A DNA stretch of 64,000 nt from Collinsella sp. Its GTDB lineage: Bacteria; Actinomycetota; Coriobacteriia; Coriobacteriales; Coriobacteriaceae. The notes under the pieces were generated by a model. The model saw only the letters and a list, made by a program, of their open reading frames with translations, was not told the origin of the DNA and ran no database searches. Positions 25,176-34,067 of the stretch are shown here, piece after piece. The stretch lies in assembly GCA_019414245.1 (NCBI GenBank), contig DXMK01000010.1:29230-93229 (forward strand). The letters are read 5' to 3'. Made by a program: the position numbers and the translations under genes. Position 1 is the first letter of the stretch. Each line of letters begins with the position of its first letter.

Positions 25176-25997
25176 CTACAGCAGATGTTCCTCGATAAAG
25201 ATCGCGATGCCGTCTTTGTCGTTGCTGGCGGTTACAAAATCGGCGGCGGCACGGGTGGCGTCGCTGCCGTTTGCCATGGCCACGCCCACGCCGGCGTCAG
25301 CCACCATGCAGGTGTCGTTATCGGCATCGCCAAACACGCAGATGTTCGCAAGCTCCATGTCGTTGAGCTCCGCCACGCGCACAAGGCCGCGCGTCTTGGA
25401 CACGCGCGGATCCATGAACTCGTAGAGCCGCTGCGTGGTTTGCAGAGCCGCCGCCTTAACAGTGTTATCGGCAAACGTCGACGCCCGCTCAATCACCCGC
25501 GGCATTACCTCGGGCGCCATGGTAAACATCACCTTGGGCTGCGGCTCGCGCAAAAACTCGGCAAAATCGACCACCTGGTAGGGCACGCCGTCGACGCGCG
25601 ACAGGTGCTCGACGCACGCGTTGCTCTCGGGCACGTAGAACACGCCGTCTCGGGGGCAGACGGGCGTTGCCGGAAGGTCCGCCATGTGCTTGCAGATGCG
25701 CGCGATGGTCTCGCCCGGCAGCGGATAGCTCAGTTCGTTGATGTCGTGCGCGCGGTCGATGACCTCGGCGCCACCGCAGCCCACGAGCACGTCTACCAGG
25801 CCTTCGATGCCCCAGAGCTCGTACATGGCCTCGGTCGCGTGGGCATCGCGCCCGGTGCACAGGCCAAAGAGCACGCCGCGCTCGCGCAGGGCGCGGATCG
25901 CCGTCACGGTGCGCGGGGACACCGTGTGCTGGCTCGTGAGCAGCGTGCCGTCGACATCGCAGAACACGGCTTTGATGTGGCTGAAGGTGGTGTCCAT
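25176..25997 (-). CDS. Cof-type HAD-IIB family phosphatase
   Basis: 273 residues. Motif I is FCDVDGTLL (Asp nucleophile and acid/base), motif II is in GLCTGR, motif III uses the Lys in SKTRGL, and motif IV is VFGDADNDTCM. The large C2B cap between motifs II and III identifies the Cof/YidA-like subgroup, which dephosphorylates sugar phosphates and flavin or pyridoxal phosphates. Cytosolic. No linked pathway gene nearby, so the substrate is open. GAAAGG precedes the ATG. Confidence 0.9.
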   Translation of the reverse strand: MDTTFSHIKAVFCDVDGTLLTSQHTVSPRTVTAIRALRERGVLFGLCTGRDAHATEAMYELWGIEGLVDVLVGCGGAEVIDRAHDINELSYPLPGETIARICKHMADLPATPVCPRDGVFYVPESNACVEHLSRVDGVPYQVVDFAEFLREPQPKVMFTMAPEVMPRVIERASTFADNTVKAAALQTTQRLYEFMDPRVSKTRGLVRVAELNDMELANICVFGDADNDTCMVADAGVGVAMANGSDATRAAADFVTASNDKDGIAIFIEEHLL

Positions 25998-26090
25998 GGG
26001 AGCCTTTCTGGGTTGTGCGGCGGTGTGGGGTGTATCTGGAAGTGGCGTTCATGGTATACCAAGGCACAGGCGCGGCCCCTCAAAGCAAAA

Positions 26091-26124
26091 ACCACCACAA
26101 AGATGCCTGGCCCCTTTGTGGTGG
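26091..26124. repeat. ACCACCACAAAG palindrome, copy 2
   Basis: Same family as 16041-16075, with centre GATGCCTGGCCCC. It again sits about 30 bases from a copy of the AACCATCACAAC palindrome. Confidence 0.8.
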
Positions 26125-26156
26125 CCGGATCCGCAGGATGGCCTGACCCGGGGCGC

Positions 26157-26221
26157 AAACCATCACAACATTCGATGTTTTTCGGCAAAATCGCGATTTT
26201 CATCGAATGTTGTGATGGTTT
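26157..26221. repeat. Dispersed 63-65 bp palindrome, copy 2
   Basis: AAACCATCACAACATTCGA and its inverted end around TTTTTCGGCAAAATCG. It abuts the stop codon of the MFS gene, so it can act as its terminator. Confidence 0.85.
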
Positions 26222-27502
26222 TTACTGCCTTGCGGCACGATCCAAGTGCCATCGACCAAACAGCAGCAACGCCGCGGGAGCCGCCGTCACGACCATGCCC
26301 GCCCCTACGAGCGTCTGCTGCACGCCAAATGTCGCCGCCAGCCACGGGGCAACCGCCAGAGGGGCCACGCCAGCGAACATGTTGCCAAAGCCCATGACCG
26401 AGTTGACGCGACCGAGCTGTTCGAGCGGGGCCGTCGTTTGCACGATCGTGTTGTGGAGCGGATTGACGACGCCCCAGGCCACGCCCAGGGCGATCTGGCC
26501 GACGAGGGCCACGCCCACGTACGGCGTCCCCACATAGAGCAGGCTTCCCAGGCCCACGGACATAAGCGCCACAAGCAGCGTCTTAAGGTTGACCAGGTGC
26601 GGCGGCAAGCGGAGCGCGAGCACGGCACCCAGCACCGCGCCCACGCCCGAGGCTGACGAGAGCCAGCCCATCCACTCAACGCCGACGTGTAGGACATCAC
26701 GGTAGAAGAACGACTCCAGCGGGTCGAATGCGCCGTAGCCAAAGTTCGAAAGAAAAATGATGCAGAAAAGTAGCGCGAGGACGCTGTTGGTGAAGACCGT
26801 CTTGATGCTGGCTGCGAAGGTGGCGCGGGTGGATGTGCTGGGGTTGGAGCTTTGTCCCGCACGCTCCCCTTCCTCTGCCGAATCGGCATCCGCATGCCCG
26901 GCGACATGGCTGGTCTGCGGCCTAAAGCCCCAACCGACGACGAACGCCAGCACGGTAAAGAGCATCATGAGCACGAACACCGCGCACGACGATGCAGCCG
27001 CCGCGACAAAGCCGCCCAGCGTGGGGCCAACGATGATACTCACGTTTGAAAACATGGCGATGGCGGAGTTGATGTCTTTGAGCTCGACGGGGTCGTCGGT
27101 GAGGTAGGCCGGATAGGACGTGGCGATGGGCTGAGCGAATCCCATCGTAAAGCCTAGGAACACCGCGCCGAGCAGGACGACGCCGGTCGCGCTACCAAAG
27201 GCGATGATTGCCGTGCCAGTTGCGAGAGCGCCGACGATGCTCAGCAAGAAATGGCGGCGCGGACCCCAGGCGTCGAGCGCAGCGCCGCCCGCAAAGGATC
27301 CCAGGATCACGAAAACGTTCATAAACAGAACGGCCAGCGATGTCGCGACGACCGAGGCATCGTCCGCATAGGTGAGCGTTCCGATGACGCCGATAAAATA
27401 ACTGGTCTGAAACCCGGTGTAGATGAGAAAGCGCATCGCCACCAAGCGCTTGGCCTGCACGGACAGCGATGATTGAGGCTTTGAGAAAAGAGAGGCGAGC
27501 AT
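26222..27502 (-). CDS. Major facilitator superfamily transporter
   Basis: 426 residues from ATG 27502, which has AAGGAGTCTCC directly upstream; earlier ATGs lack this. Twelve membrane helices. The loop after helix 2 reads AALDAWGPRRHFLL, the family A-motif region. A hydrophilic central loop (SAEEGERAGQSSNPS) splits the two six-helix halves. The type is a drug/proton antiporter-like exporter. No regulator or pathway partner adjoins it, so the substrate is unknown. Confidence 0.88.
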   Translation of the reverse strand: MLASLFSKPQSSLSVQAKRLVAMRFLIYTGFQTSYFIGVIGTLTYADDASVVATSLAVLFMNVFVILGSFAGGAALDAWGPRRHFLLSIVGALATGTAIIAFGSATGVVLLGAVFLGFTMGFAQPIATSYPAYLTDDPVELKDINSAIAMFSNVSIIVGPTLGGFVAAAASSCAVFVLMMLFTVLAFVVGWGFRPQTSHVAGHADADSAEEGERAGQSSNPSTSTRATFAASIKTVFTNSVLALLFCIIFLSNFGYGAFDPLESFFYRDVLHVGVEWMGWLSSASGVGAVLGAVLALRLPPHLVNLKTLLVALMSVGLGSLLYVGTPYVGVALVGQIALGVAWGVVNPLHNTIVQTTAPLEQLGRVNSVMGFGNMFAGVAPLAVAPWLAATFGVQQTLVGAGMVVTAAPAALLLFGRWHLDRAARQ

Positions 27503-27675
27503 GGAGACTCCTTGTTTCATACGAATGCGGACGGCGGGCATTCGCCACCGTCTGTCAAATCAATCTATCCGCATGAAACATTAAGGACGCATCAAGCCCC
27601 TTTTCTCCGTTTTTCGCCCGTCATGAACTACTCGGTAGATTGTAAGGCATGTCCCAAACATCTACCAAAGCAAAA

Positions 27676-27767
27676 ACCACCACAAAGGTGCCTGGCCCCT
27701 TTGTGGTGGAAGTGACATTTGCCCAGATAAAACCTACCAAAATAAACCTGTCCCTTTTTGGCAGGTT
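27676..27767. repeat. Two neighbouring ACCACC/ACCTACC palindromes
   Basis: 27676-27709 is a close copy of the ACCACCACAAAGG family. 27731-27767 is the diverged AACCTACCAAAA...TTTTTGGCAGGTT form. The second ends at the moaC-mobB stop and may act as its terminator. Confidence 0.7.
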
Positions 27768-29072
27768 TTAGGCCAGATGATCTTGAATCAGGTCGCAGAT
27801 GGCTCGGGCGTCGTTGATGTTGATGGCTCGGGTCGCAAAGCCGGCATCGAATGCCTGGCGTGCCAGGGCTTCGTTGCAGGCAAGCGCCAGCGTGCGGCCG
27901 TCGACCAGGTCGAGCGAGCTCTTGCCGCGCAGACGGTCGACACCGGAGCGCGCGACCACGATGTTGTCGAAGCCCTCGGTCTTGTAGCCCTCGATGATCA
28001 CCACGTCAACATCGCCGTAGCGCGACAGCAGCTCGCGCGCGGGCATCTCGTCCTCCTCGCGCGTGTCGGCGTACTCCGCCCAGCGCGTGGCGCAGATGAG
28101 GCCCACGTGCTTGGACCCGGCCTGGTGATGGCGCCACGTATCCTTAGCGGGCACGTCGATATCAAAGCCGTGGTGCCCGTGATGCTTGAGCGAACCCACG
28201 CGCAGGCCGCGGCGGGTGAGCTCGGCAATGACCTTCTCGACGAGCGTGGTCTTGCCCGAGTTTTGGTAGCCGATAAACGCGATCGCGGGGACGGCCGGGG
28301 CGGGAGCGACGGGCGCGACGACGGCAGGCGCGCTCGCGGGTGCGTTGCCGTCTGCGGTAGCGGCCTCAACAGCAGCAGCCTGACGCTCTGCGCGATCCCA
28401 CACGCCCGAGCGACCGCCCTCCTTGTGCAGCAGGCGCACGTCGACGATCTCCATGCCGCGATCGACCGCCTTGCACATGTCATAGATCGTAAGGCACGCG
28501 GCACTCGCGCCGGTCAGGGCCTCCATCTCGATGCCCGTTTTGCCCGTCACGCCCGCCGTGACCAGCACGTGAAAGCCAACCTGTCCGTCCGCGCGCGCCG
28601 GCGCCCAGCCCTCGGGCAAATCCTCGACAGGCGTCCCCGCCGCAGCGATGGGCGCAATGTCGCACTTGCTCTTGGTAATGAGCAGCGGATGGCACATGGG
28701 GATGATGTCGCTCGTGCGCTTGATGGCCATGATGCCTGCCACGCGCGCGCAGGCAAGCACATCGCCCTTTTTGGCGCGATCCTGCAGCACCATGGCCTGC
28801 GTCTCGGGATGCATAAGGATAGTGCCCTCGGCGATAGCGATGCGATGGGTCTCGGCCTTGTCGGACACGTCGACCATGCGCACCTCGCCCTTGGCGTCCA
28901 CGTGCGTCAGCTCGTCGCGACGGGCGTCGCGGGCGGGCTCGGTGGCAGCACTGGCAGTCGGCTGCGCGGACGCGTTGGCGTTACCAACATTAGCCGCGGC
29001 TGAGGCTTTATGGGCAGACATCGCGGCCCTGCGAGCGGCCTTGGTGGCATCGGCGTACCTGCTCTTGGCCAT
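27768..29072 (-). CDS. MoaC-MobB fusion, molybdopterin biosynthesis
   Basis: 434 residues from ATG 29072 (GGAGGATG upstream). An Ala-rich N-terminal extension (about 1-60) leads into MoaC: VDVSDKAETHRIAIAEG, IIPMCHPL, and GKTGIEMEALTGASAACLTIYDMCKA. An Ala/Pro-rich linker (about 250-280) leads into a MobB P-loop domain with IGYQNSGKTTLVEKVI and the DVDVVIIEGYK segment. MoaC makes cyclic pyranopterin monophosphate with MoaA; MobB is a GTP-binding accessory for guanylating the cofactor. The fusion couples an early and a late step. It follows moaA by 4 bases. Confidence 0.92.
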   Translation of the reverse strand: MAKSRYADATKAARRAAMSAHKASAAANVGNANASAQPTASAATEPARDARRDELTHVDAKGEVRMVDVSDKAETHRIAIAEGTILMHPETQAMVLQDRAKKGDVLACARVAGIMAIKRTSDIIPMCHPLLITKSKCDIAPIAAAGTPVEDLPEGWAPARADGQVGFHVLVTAGVTGKTGIEMEALTGASAACLTIYDMCKAVDRGMEIVDVRLLHKEGGRSGVWDRAERQAAAVEAATADGNAPASAPAVVAPVAPAPAVPAIAFIGYQNSGKTTLVEKVIAELTRRGLRVGSLKHHGHHGFDIDVPAKDTWRHHQAGSKHVGLICATRWAEYADTREEDEMPARELLSRYGDVDVVIIEGYKTEGFDNIVVARSGVDRLRGKSSLDLVDGRTLALACNEALARQAFDAGFATRAININDARAICDLIQDHLA

Positions 29073-29076
29073 ATGA

Positions 29077-30132
29077 TCATCCTCCGATTTGAGACATAAA
29101 TCGTTGCGTGCCCTCAATTATCGCGTGTTCCTGCGGTTTGTGGGCCACGGCATCGCGCCAAATCGAAAGTACCTGCATATCATCACCACGGCGCAGCGCC
29201 TCACGCACCGAATACTCGGCATCGCTGAACAGGCACGGACGCACATTGCCGTCGGCCGTCAGGCGCAGGCGGTTGCAGCTCGCGCAAAAATGGTTGGACA
29301 TGGCGCTAATAAAGCCGACCGTTCCCGCCGCACCCGGAAAACGCCAATAGCGCGCAGGGCCCGCGCCGGCAGGAGCGTCGTTGATGTCGAGCGGCTCGAG
29401 CTCGCCCAGTCCCGTCTCGGCGGCCCCAGCGTTGACGCGCGCCCGCAGCTCGTCGCTCGGCACGGTGTCGCTCGCGTCCCACAACTCGGGATTGAGCGTG
29501 GGCGCATGCGGATCCACAGCGCAATGCGAGCTCGTATGCTCGTCGCCAATGGGCATGTATTCGATAAAGCGCAGGTGAATGGGACGGTCGACGGTCAGGC
29601 GCGCGAGGGCCGCCACATCCTGGTTGAGCCGGCGCACCACGACACAGTTGACCTTAACGGGCTCAAAGCCCCAAGCCAGCGCCGCATCGATGCCGGCCAT
29701 AGTCTGCTCGAGCCGACCCAGGCGCGTGATCTTTCCAAACAGCGCGGGGTCGAGCGTATCGAGCGAAATGTTGACGCGGTCAAGCCCGGCATCTTTGAGC
29801 TGCGGTGCCAACTTGGGCAGCAGGGCTCCGTTGGTGGTAAGCGAGATATCCTCGATCTGCGGAATCGCGCGGATATCGCGGATGAGCGGGATGATACGGC
29901 GGCTGACCAGCGGCTCGCCACCCGTCAGGCGCACGCGGCGAATGCCCTCCCCCGCCACCAAGCGCACAAAGCGGGCGATTTCCTCGGCACTGAGCAGCTC
30001 GTCGTGCGCGCGGGGCGCCACGCCATCGGCCGGCATGCAGTAAATGCAGCGGAAATTGCACTTGTCGGTAACGGCAATGCGCAGGTAGTTGATATCGCGG
30101 CCAAAGCCGTCATGTTGCACGCGCCCGTCCAC
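29077..30132 (-). CDS. moaA: GTP 3',8-cyclase, radical SAM
   Basis: 351 residues. The N-terminal radical-SAM cluster motif is CNFRCIYC, and TGGEPL binds SAM. The C-terminal second cluster is FCASCNRLRLTADGNVRPCLF. MoaA opens molybdenum cofactor synthesis by cyclising GTP, and the next gene supplies MoaC for the following step. The start is GTG 30132, with GGGAGG 5 bases before it. The usual C-terminal GG ends the protein (SQIGG). A TATTAT box near 30173 may be the promoter. Confidence 0.95.
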   Translation of the reverse strand: MDGRVQHDGFGRDINYLRIAVTDKCNFRCIYCMPADGVAPRAHDELLSAEEIARFVRLVAGEGIRRVRLTGGEPLVSRRIIPLIRDIRAIPQIEDISLTTNGALLPKLAPQLKDAGLDRVNISLDTLDPALFGKITRLGRLEQTMAGIDAALAWGFEPVKVNCVVVRRLNQDVAALARLTVDRPIHLRFIEYMPIGDEHTSSHCAVDPHAPTLNPELWDASDTVPSDELRARVNAGAAETGLGELEPLDINDAPAGAGPARYWRFPGAAGTVGFISAMSNHFCASCNRLRLTADGNVRPCLFSDAEYSVREALRRGDDMQVLSIWRDAVAHKPQEHAIIEGTQRFMSQIGG

Positions 30133-30264
30133 GCAGCCCTCCCCTCACGCAGCGTTTTATTCTTCGGAAAACATAATACCCCACGAGAGAATCATGCCGA
30201 CACCCGTACGACAGGACAGGTCGCTTCGAGCACAACGAACTTTCCAAGCCCATCCTCAGCATAC

Positions 30265-30329
30265 AAACCATCACAACATTCGATGCTTTTCCCGTTTTTG
30301 GCAAAAAACGTCGAATGTTGTGATGGTTT
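30265..30329. repeat. Dispersed 63-65 bp palindrome, copy 3
   Basis: Same ends as 15967-16029, with centre CCCGTTTTTGGCAAAAAACG. Located between the moaA start and the end of the endonuclease-like gene. Confidence 0.85.
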
Positions 30330-30367
30330 GCCTACCCACGGCACTCCGCAGAAGGGCCGGAACGCCC

Positions 30368-31405
30368 CTAAAGGCCGCCGTCCCAGTGCCGAATCACGAA
30401 TTCTCTCAGGTCGTTTTGACGTTTCTGGAACGCTTCGCTTCGGTCGCACTTAAGGCCCATAGCGAGCGCAATGGCGTTCATCGCCCGGTGCAATTGCAGC
30501 TGATGGGCAAACTGAGTCCCGGTGAGGACGATCATCCTAAAGCCCAGCGCGCTCAGTACGGTCATACGCTCCGCATCCGACGCGCTGCGCTGTTTATCAA
30601 GATGGTCCGAGCCGTTGTATTCAATCCCCGTACCGCTCGCAGGCGCATATACGTCAATCTCGAAATACCCGGCCTTTGCGAGATACTTGAACTCGCTGGG
30701 AACATCGACCCGATGGTTGAGCTCGATCTTGGCGTATCCCAGCCCGCCCTGGGAACGTTTTGCTACGACCATGATTGCGGTGGCCGTCTCCATGGGCGAC
30801 CGCGCGCCATCGTGCACGCGCTTGAGCACGGCGGCCGCGCGTATAGCCCCCTGACGAGATCGGTTCTCATTGCAATAGGCAATCAAGTCGGCAACGGTAT
30901 ACCTCTGCCCCATCTCAATATAATCGTCTGTCGACAGATGATTCAAATGGTATCGGGCGCAGATTTCGTAGCCATATTCCAGCTGCTCGGGCTCGCTCAT
31001 CCACGAACCCGCTTGGACAAAGCACATGGCCTCATCAACCACCAGAAGGCCCTCTGCCACCTCGATAAGATGGCCTGGAGGTACCGGCGCCCCAAACACG
31101 TGGCACCTAAATCCAGCCGGCGTCGAGCGCTCAAAATCGAAGTTGACGAGCGTATCGATACGATCGAGCTCTTCTCGTGGAATACCAAGCGAAACCAGAT
31201 AGTCGGTAACGATCCCGACTGCCGTTGAAGCCCTCAGCCCCTTGGCATCGAGTCCCAATTTGGGCAGGCTCGCGGTCGGCTCCGCCTCGTTAGCAAGCGA
31301 GTCCTCATCGTATAGGCTGCTTGCTCGCGAGAGCGGCTCGAACGGGCGCGCCACGTTGTGGTACAGCCAGGCAGTCTTATGGGACAGGACGATCGGCAGG
31401 TCCAT
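30368..31405 (-). CDS. Hypothetical protein with DUF559/Vsr-like endonuclease fold
   Basis: 345 residues, GGAGGG before the ATG. The N-terminal 200 residues resemble a recognition or antitoxin-type region (AbiEi-like by length and plan, low confidence). The C-terminal part reads FEIDVYAP, IEYNGSDH, then SDAERMTVLSALGFRMIVLTGTQ. That is the Asp/Glu-containing PD-(D/E)XK pattern followed by the D..R...L...G..V block of DUF559-type nucleases. No methyltransferase or toxin partner is adjacent. Function unproven; a role in DNA processing or defence is possible. Confidence 0.6.
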   Translation of the reverse strand: MDLPIVLSHKTAWLYHNVARPFEPLSRASSLYDEDSLANEAEPTASLPKLGLDAKGLRASTAVGIVTDYLVSLGIPREELDRIDTLVNFDFERSTPAGFRCHVFGAPVPPGHLIEVAEGLLVVDEAMCFVQAGSWMSEPEQLEYGYEICARYHLNHLSTDDYIEMGQRYTVADLIAYCNENRSRQGAIRAAAVLKRVHDGARSPMETATAIMVVAKRSQGGLGYAKIELNHRVDVPSEFKYLAKAGYFEIDVYAPASGTGIEYNGSDHLDKQRSASDAERMTVLSALGFRMIVLTGTQFAHQLQLHRAMNAIALAMGLKCDRSEAFQKRQNDLREFVIRHWDGGL

Positions 31406-31506
31406 GAGCCCTCCAATGGAGTCGGATAACCAATCTTATTCCCCTGCCCACGGGTCCGCACACCTTCGTGCGCAAGAAAGCGATTCCACCCGATCGAGTG
31501 GTAGAA

Positions 31507-31571
31507 AAACCATCACATCATTCGATGCTTTTCCCGATTTTGGCAAAAAACGCCGAATGTTGTGATGGTTT
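31507..31571. repeat. Dispersed 63-65 bp palindrome, copy 4
   Basis: Almost identical to copy 3, with one change in the left arm (CATCACATCATT). Located between the endonuclease-like gene and the MATE promoter, which are divergent. Confidence 0.85.
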
Positions 31572-31688
31572 GAGGCGAGGTGAGGAGCACGGAGGGGTCA
31601 AAGCATCGTACTTTGCAGGGCGCACGTCCGTATTCAATTGGAAATGAACGCGAGCGCGACTTTTTTCGCCCCGCTGCCAACATAAACC

Positions 31689-31724
31689 TTGACTCTACAA
31701 TCGTTGTAGGGTTTTCACTACACT
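31689..31724 (+). promoter_or_regulatory. MerR-type promoter-operator of the MATE gene
   Basis: TTGACT (31689-31694) is followed at once by the dyad CTACAA TCG TTGTAG (31695-31709), then TTCACT (31714-31719). The 19-bp spacer filled by a dyad is the signature of MerR-family activated promoters. TACACT (31719-31724) is an alternative -10. No MerR gene is adjacent. Confidence 0.65.
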
Positions 31725-31759
31725 GGTAGCAAAACGAACCCAGCCAGAAAGCCCCGCCC

Positions 31760-33106
31760 ATGGAACACGACCTCACACGCGGCAATGTCCTCAAGACCAT
31801 CGCGGTCTTTGCCCTGCCCTATATGCTCTCGTACTTTTTGCAGATGCTCTACGGCATGGCCGACCTGTACATGATGGGGCAGTTTAGCGGCGCCGCCGGC
31901 ATCACCGCCGTGGGCAATGGCGCGCAGACGCTCTATATCATTACCGTAACGCTCGTGGGCCTGGCCATGGGAACGACGGTCATCGTCGGCCACGCCGTGG
32001 GTTCGCGCCGCTTCGATCGCGCCGAAGCCGCCATCGGCAACACCATCACGCTCTTTATGGGTGTCTCGGTGGTGCTGGCCGCTGTCCTGCTCGCACTGTG
32101 TCCGCAGATTGTGGCACTCATTGGCACGCCGGCCGAAGCGGTCGAAGGAACCGCCGCCTACCTGCGTATCTGCTTTATGGGCATTCCCTTTATCGCCGCG
32201 TACAACATCCTCTCGGCCATCTTTCGCGGCCTAGGCGATTCGCGCTCGCCCATGTACGTGATTGGCGTGGCGTGCATCATCAACATCGCGCTCGACTTTC
32301 TGTTTATCGGCCACATGGGGCTCGGCCCCGTGGGCGCAGCGCTCGGCACGGTGACCGCCCAGACAGCCAGCGTTGCCCTCGCGCTCGTGTGGCTCAAGAG
32401 CCGCCGCACGAACATCCACGTTAAGCGCAGCGACCTGCGCCCCCAGCCCGAGGTGCTCGGCAGCATTCTTAAGATCGGCGTGCCCGTGGCCGTGCAGGAC
32501 GGCTGCATCCAGGTGGCGTTTATGTTTATCACCGTCATCGCCAACCACCGAGGACTCGTCGACGCCGCCGCTGTGGGCCTAGTCGAGAAGATGATCAGCT
32601 TTTTGTTCATTGTGCCGAGTTCCATGGGTGCCACCGTCAGCGCACTCACGGCGCAAAACGCCGGCGCGGGCAAGGGCGACCGCGCGCGTCAGGTACTCAA
32701 GGACGCCATGACGATCTCGGTGGTGTACGGCTGCCTGATCACGGTGCTGATGTGGCTGGTGGCGCCGGCGTTTATTGGCTTTTTTGCCAAGGACCCCGCG
32801 GTGGTCGCGGCCGGTACCGGCTATATGCACAGTTATATTTTCGATGCAATCTTTGCCGGCATCCACATTTGCTTTAGCGGCTTTTTCGCTGCATACGGCA
32901 AGAGCTACATCGGCTTTGCGCACAACGTGCTGGCTGTGGCACTCATTCGCGTGCCCGGTGCATGGCTGCTGTCGAACGCCTATTCCAACACGCTGTTCCC
33001 CATGGGTATCGCCTCGCCGTGCGGCTCGATTCTGTCGGCGGTCATCTGTGTTGTCGCGTTTACCGCGCTCGACCGCCGCGGAGCTTTTGACAGGTTGGTG
33101 GCGTAG
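31760..33106 (+). CDS. MATE family efflux transporter
   Basis: 448 residues with twelve membrane helices. It opens MEHDLTRGNVLKTIAVFALPYMLSYFLQ, the normal MATE (NorM/DinF-like) start, and carries the repeated half-motifs G..TAVGNGAQ and GAALGTVTAQ. It would export cationic drugs or metabolites using Na+ or H+. Only a weak Shine-Dalgarno is seen. The MerR-type promoter upstream suggests induction by a small molecule, fitting a detoxification pump. A hairpin terminator follows. Confidence 0.92.
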   Translation: MEHDLTRGNVLKTIAVFALPYMLSYFLQMLYGMADLYMMGQFSGAAGITAVGNGAQTLYIITVTLVGLAMGTTVIVGHAVGSRRFDRAEAAIGNTITLFMGVSVVLAAVLLALCPQIVALIGTPAEAVEGTAAYLRICFMGIPFIAAYNILSAIFRGLGDSRSPMYVIGVACIINIALDFLFIGHMGLGPVGAALGTVTAQTASVALALVWLKSRRTNIHVKRSDLRPQPEVLGSILKIGVPVAVQDGCIQVAFMFITVIANHRGLVDAAAVGLVEKMISFLFIVPSSMGATVSALTAQNAGAGKGDRARQVLKDAMTISVVYGCLITVLMWLVAPAFIGFFAKDPAVVAAGTGYMHSYIFDAIFAGIHICFSGFFAAYGKSYIGFAHNVLAVALIRVPGAWLLSNAYSNTLFPMGIASPCGSILSAVICVVAFTALDRRGAFDRLVA

Positions 33107-33161
33107 CGGGGCGACGCGAAATCGCCCTCATCGACGACATCATCAGCGACGACCCCAGGAG

Positions 33162-33200
33162 AACCGCCATGTCGAGGACATCCCCCGATATGGCGGTTTT
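33162..33200. terminator. Terminator between MATE and PIN genes
   Basis: AACCGCCAT pairs with ATGGCGGTT, followed by TTTT on the plus strand. It overlaps the stop codon of the convergent PIN gene and can serve the MATE gene. Confidence 0.65.
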
Positions 33201-33621
33201 ACTCCTCCGGGATCGGAAACGCCCGGATGAACTCTGCGGGCGAGAAGGTCTTGATAGTCGAGCGTACAAAAGCGGCGCGATCGCGCGTGATGATAAAGTC
33301 CACACCGGCACGCTCTGCCATCGCACGGATACAGCCGTCCTCGAAGTCCGGCTCATCGGAATAGGCGGAGGTAAAACAAGCTTCTTGGTCGAGAGGCTCT
33401 AACGAGTAGCTCTTAAGGCAGTCGCGCACCACCTCGCGGGCGCGCGCCTCGCCGGCCTGTTTGGTGAGAATGTAGTACGCGTCCTTGAGAGAACAGGCCG
33501 AAACAACGCCCTCGATAAGCCCCACGTCGACGAGCCCCTTGATCGTTTGCGCCGCTGCGTGCTCCGGCCGGCCCGGAAGCACGCAATCGAGCAGAAAATT
33601 GGTATCGAGAAATGCCCTCAT
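33199..33621 (-). CDS. PIN-domain ribonuclease toxin (Phd-partnered)
   Basis: 140 residues beginning MRAFLDTNFLLDC, with the first catalytic Asp at position 6. Further acidic residues lie in YSDEPDFEDGCIRAMAERAGVDFIITRD, the C-terminal PIN metal site. The start ATG overlaps the antitoxin stop (ATGA), giving tight coupling. Expected to be an RNase held inactive by the upstream antitoxin. This is the second PIN system in the window and is unrelated in antitoxin type to the first. Confidence 0.88.
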   Translation of the reverse strand: MRAFLDTNFLLDCVLPGRPEHAAAQTIKGLVDVGLIEGVVSACSLKDAYYILTKQAGEARAREVVRDCLKSYSLEPLDQEACFTSAYSDEPDFEDGCIRAMAERAGVDFIITRDRAAFVRSTIKTFSPAEFIRAFPIPEE

Positions 33622-34010
33622 AGGTAGCGCTCCCTCGCGACGCGCTTTTCATCTTCAACCGTCATCGTATCGAGCGGCGTTCCCTTTGGCATTTTAGCCA
33701 CGATATCGAGATACTCCTGGTAGTCCTCATCCTCCGCGAGCATCTCGCGAATCTCCTTCCAGGTGATCTTGGGATGCCACATCGTACCCACGTCGCGCTT
33801 GGGCCTGCCCGCATCGCGCGCCGGCTTTGCGATCCCACGCTCCTGAGCAGCGTCATATTCCACCGCAACTGGGCTTTCATAGTCGAGCGGCACGATCTTG
33901 AACAACGGCTTGCTCCGCTTGAAGACCACAACCTCCTCGCCCTCATTGGCAACCCTTTCGGCCACCTGCGTAAGGTTTTGGCGCAGTTCCGAAAACGCGA
34001 CGGTAACCAT
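33618..34010 (-). CDS. Phd/YefM-like antitoxin
   Basis: 130 residues from ATG 34010, with AGAGGAG 6 bases upstream. The N-terminal 60 residues (TVAFSELRQNLTQVAERVANEGEEVVVFKRSKPLFKIVPL) are a Phd-fold DNA-binding antitoxin domain. The C-terminal part is charged, with an EDEDYQEYLD segment likely to bind the toxin. A perfect 18-bp palindrome overlaps its promoter, consistent with self-repression. Confidence 0.85.
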   Translation of the reverse strand: MVTVAFSELRQNLTQVAERVANEGEEVVVFKRSKPLFKIVPLDYESPVAVEYDAAQERGIAKPARDAGRPKRDVGTMWHPKITWKEIREMLAEDEDYQEYLDIVAKMPKGTPLDTMTVEDEKRVARERYL

Positions 34011-34043
34011 AACGGCTCCTCTCAACATATATCTTCACTGCCA

Positions 34044-34067
34044 AGTATAAACGTTAATGTTAACGTT
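34044..34067 (-). promoter_or_regulatory. Operator and -10 of the Phd/PIN operon
   Basis: AACGTTAA TG TTAACGTT (34050-34067) is a perfect dyad, adjoining a TATACT -10 element (34044-34049, minus strand). It would cover the polymerase site when bound by the antitoxin complex. Confidence 0.7.
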
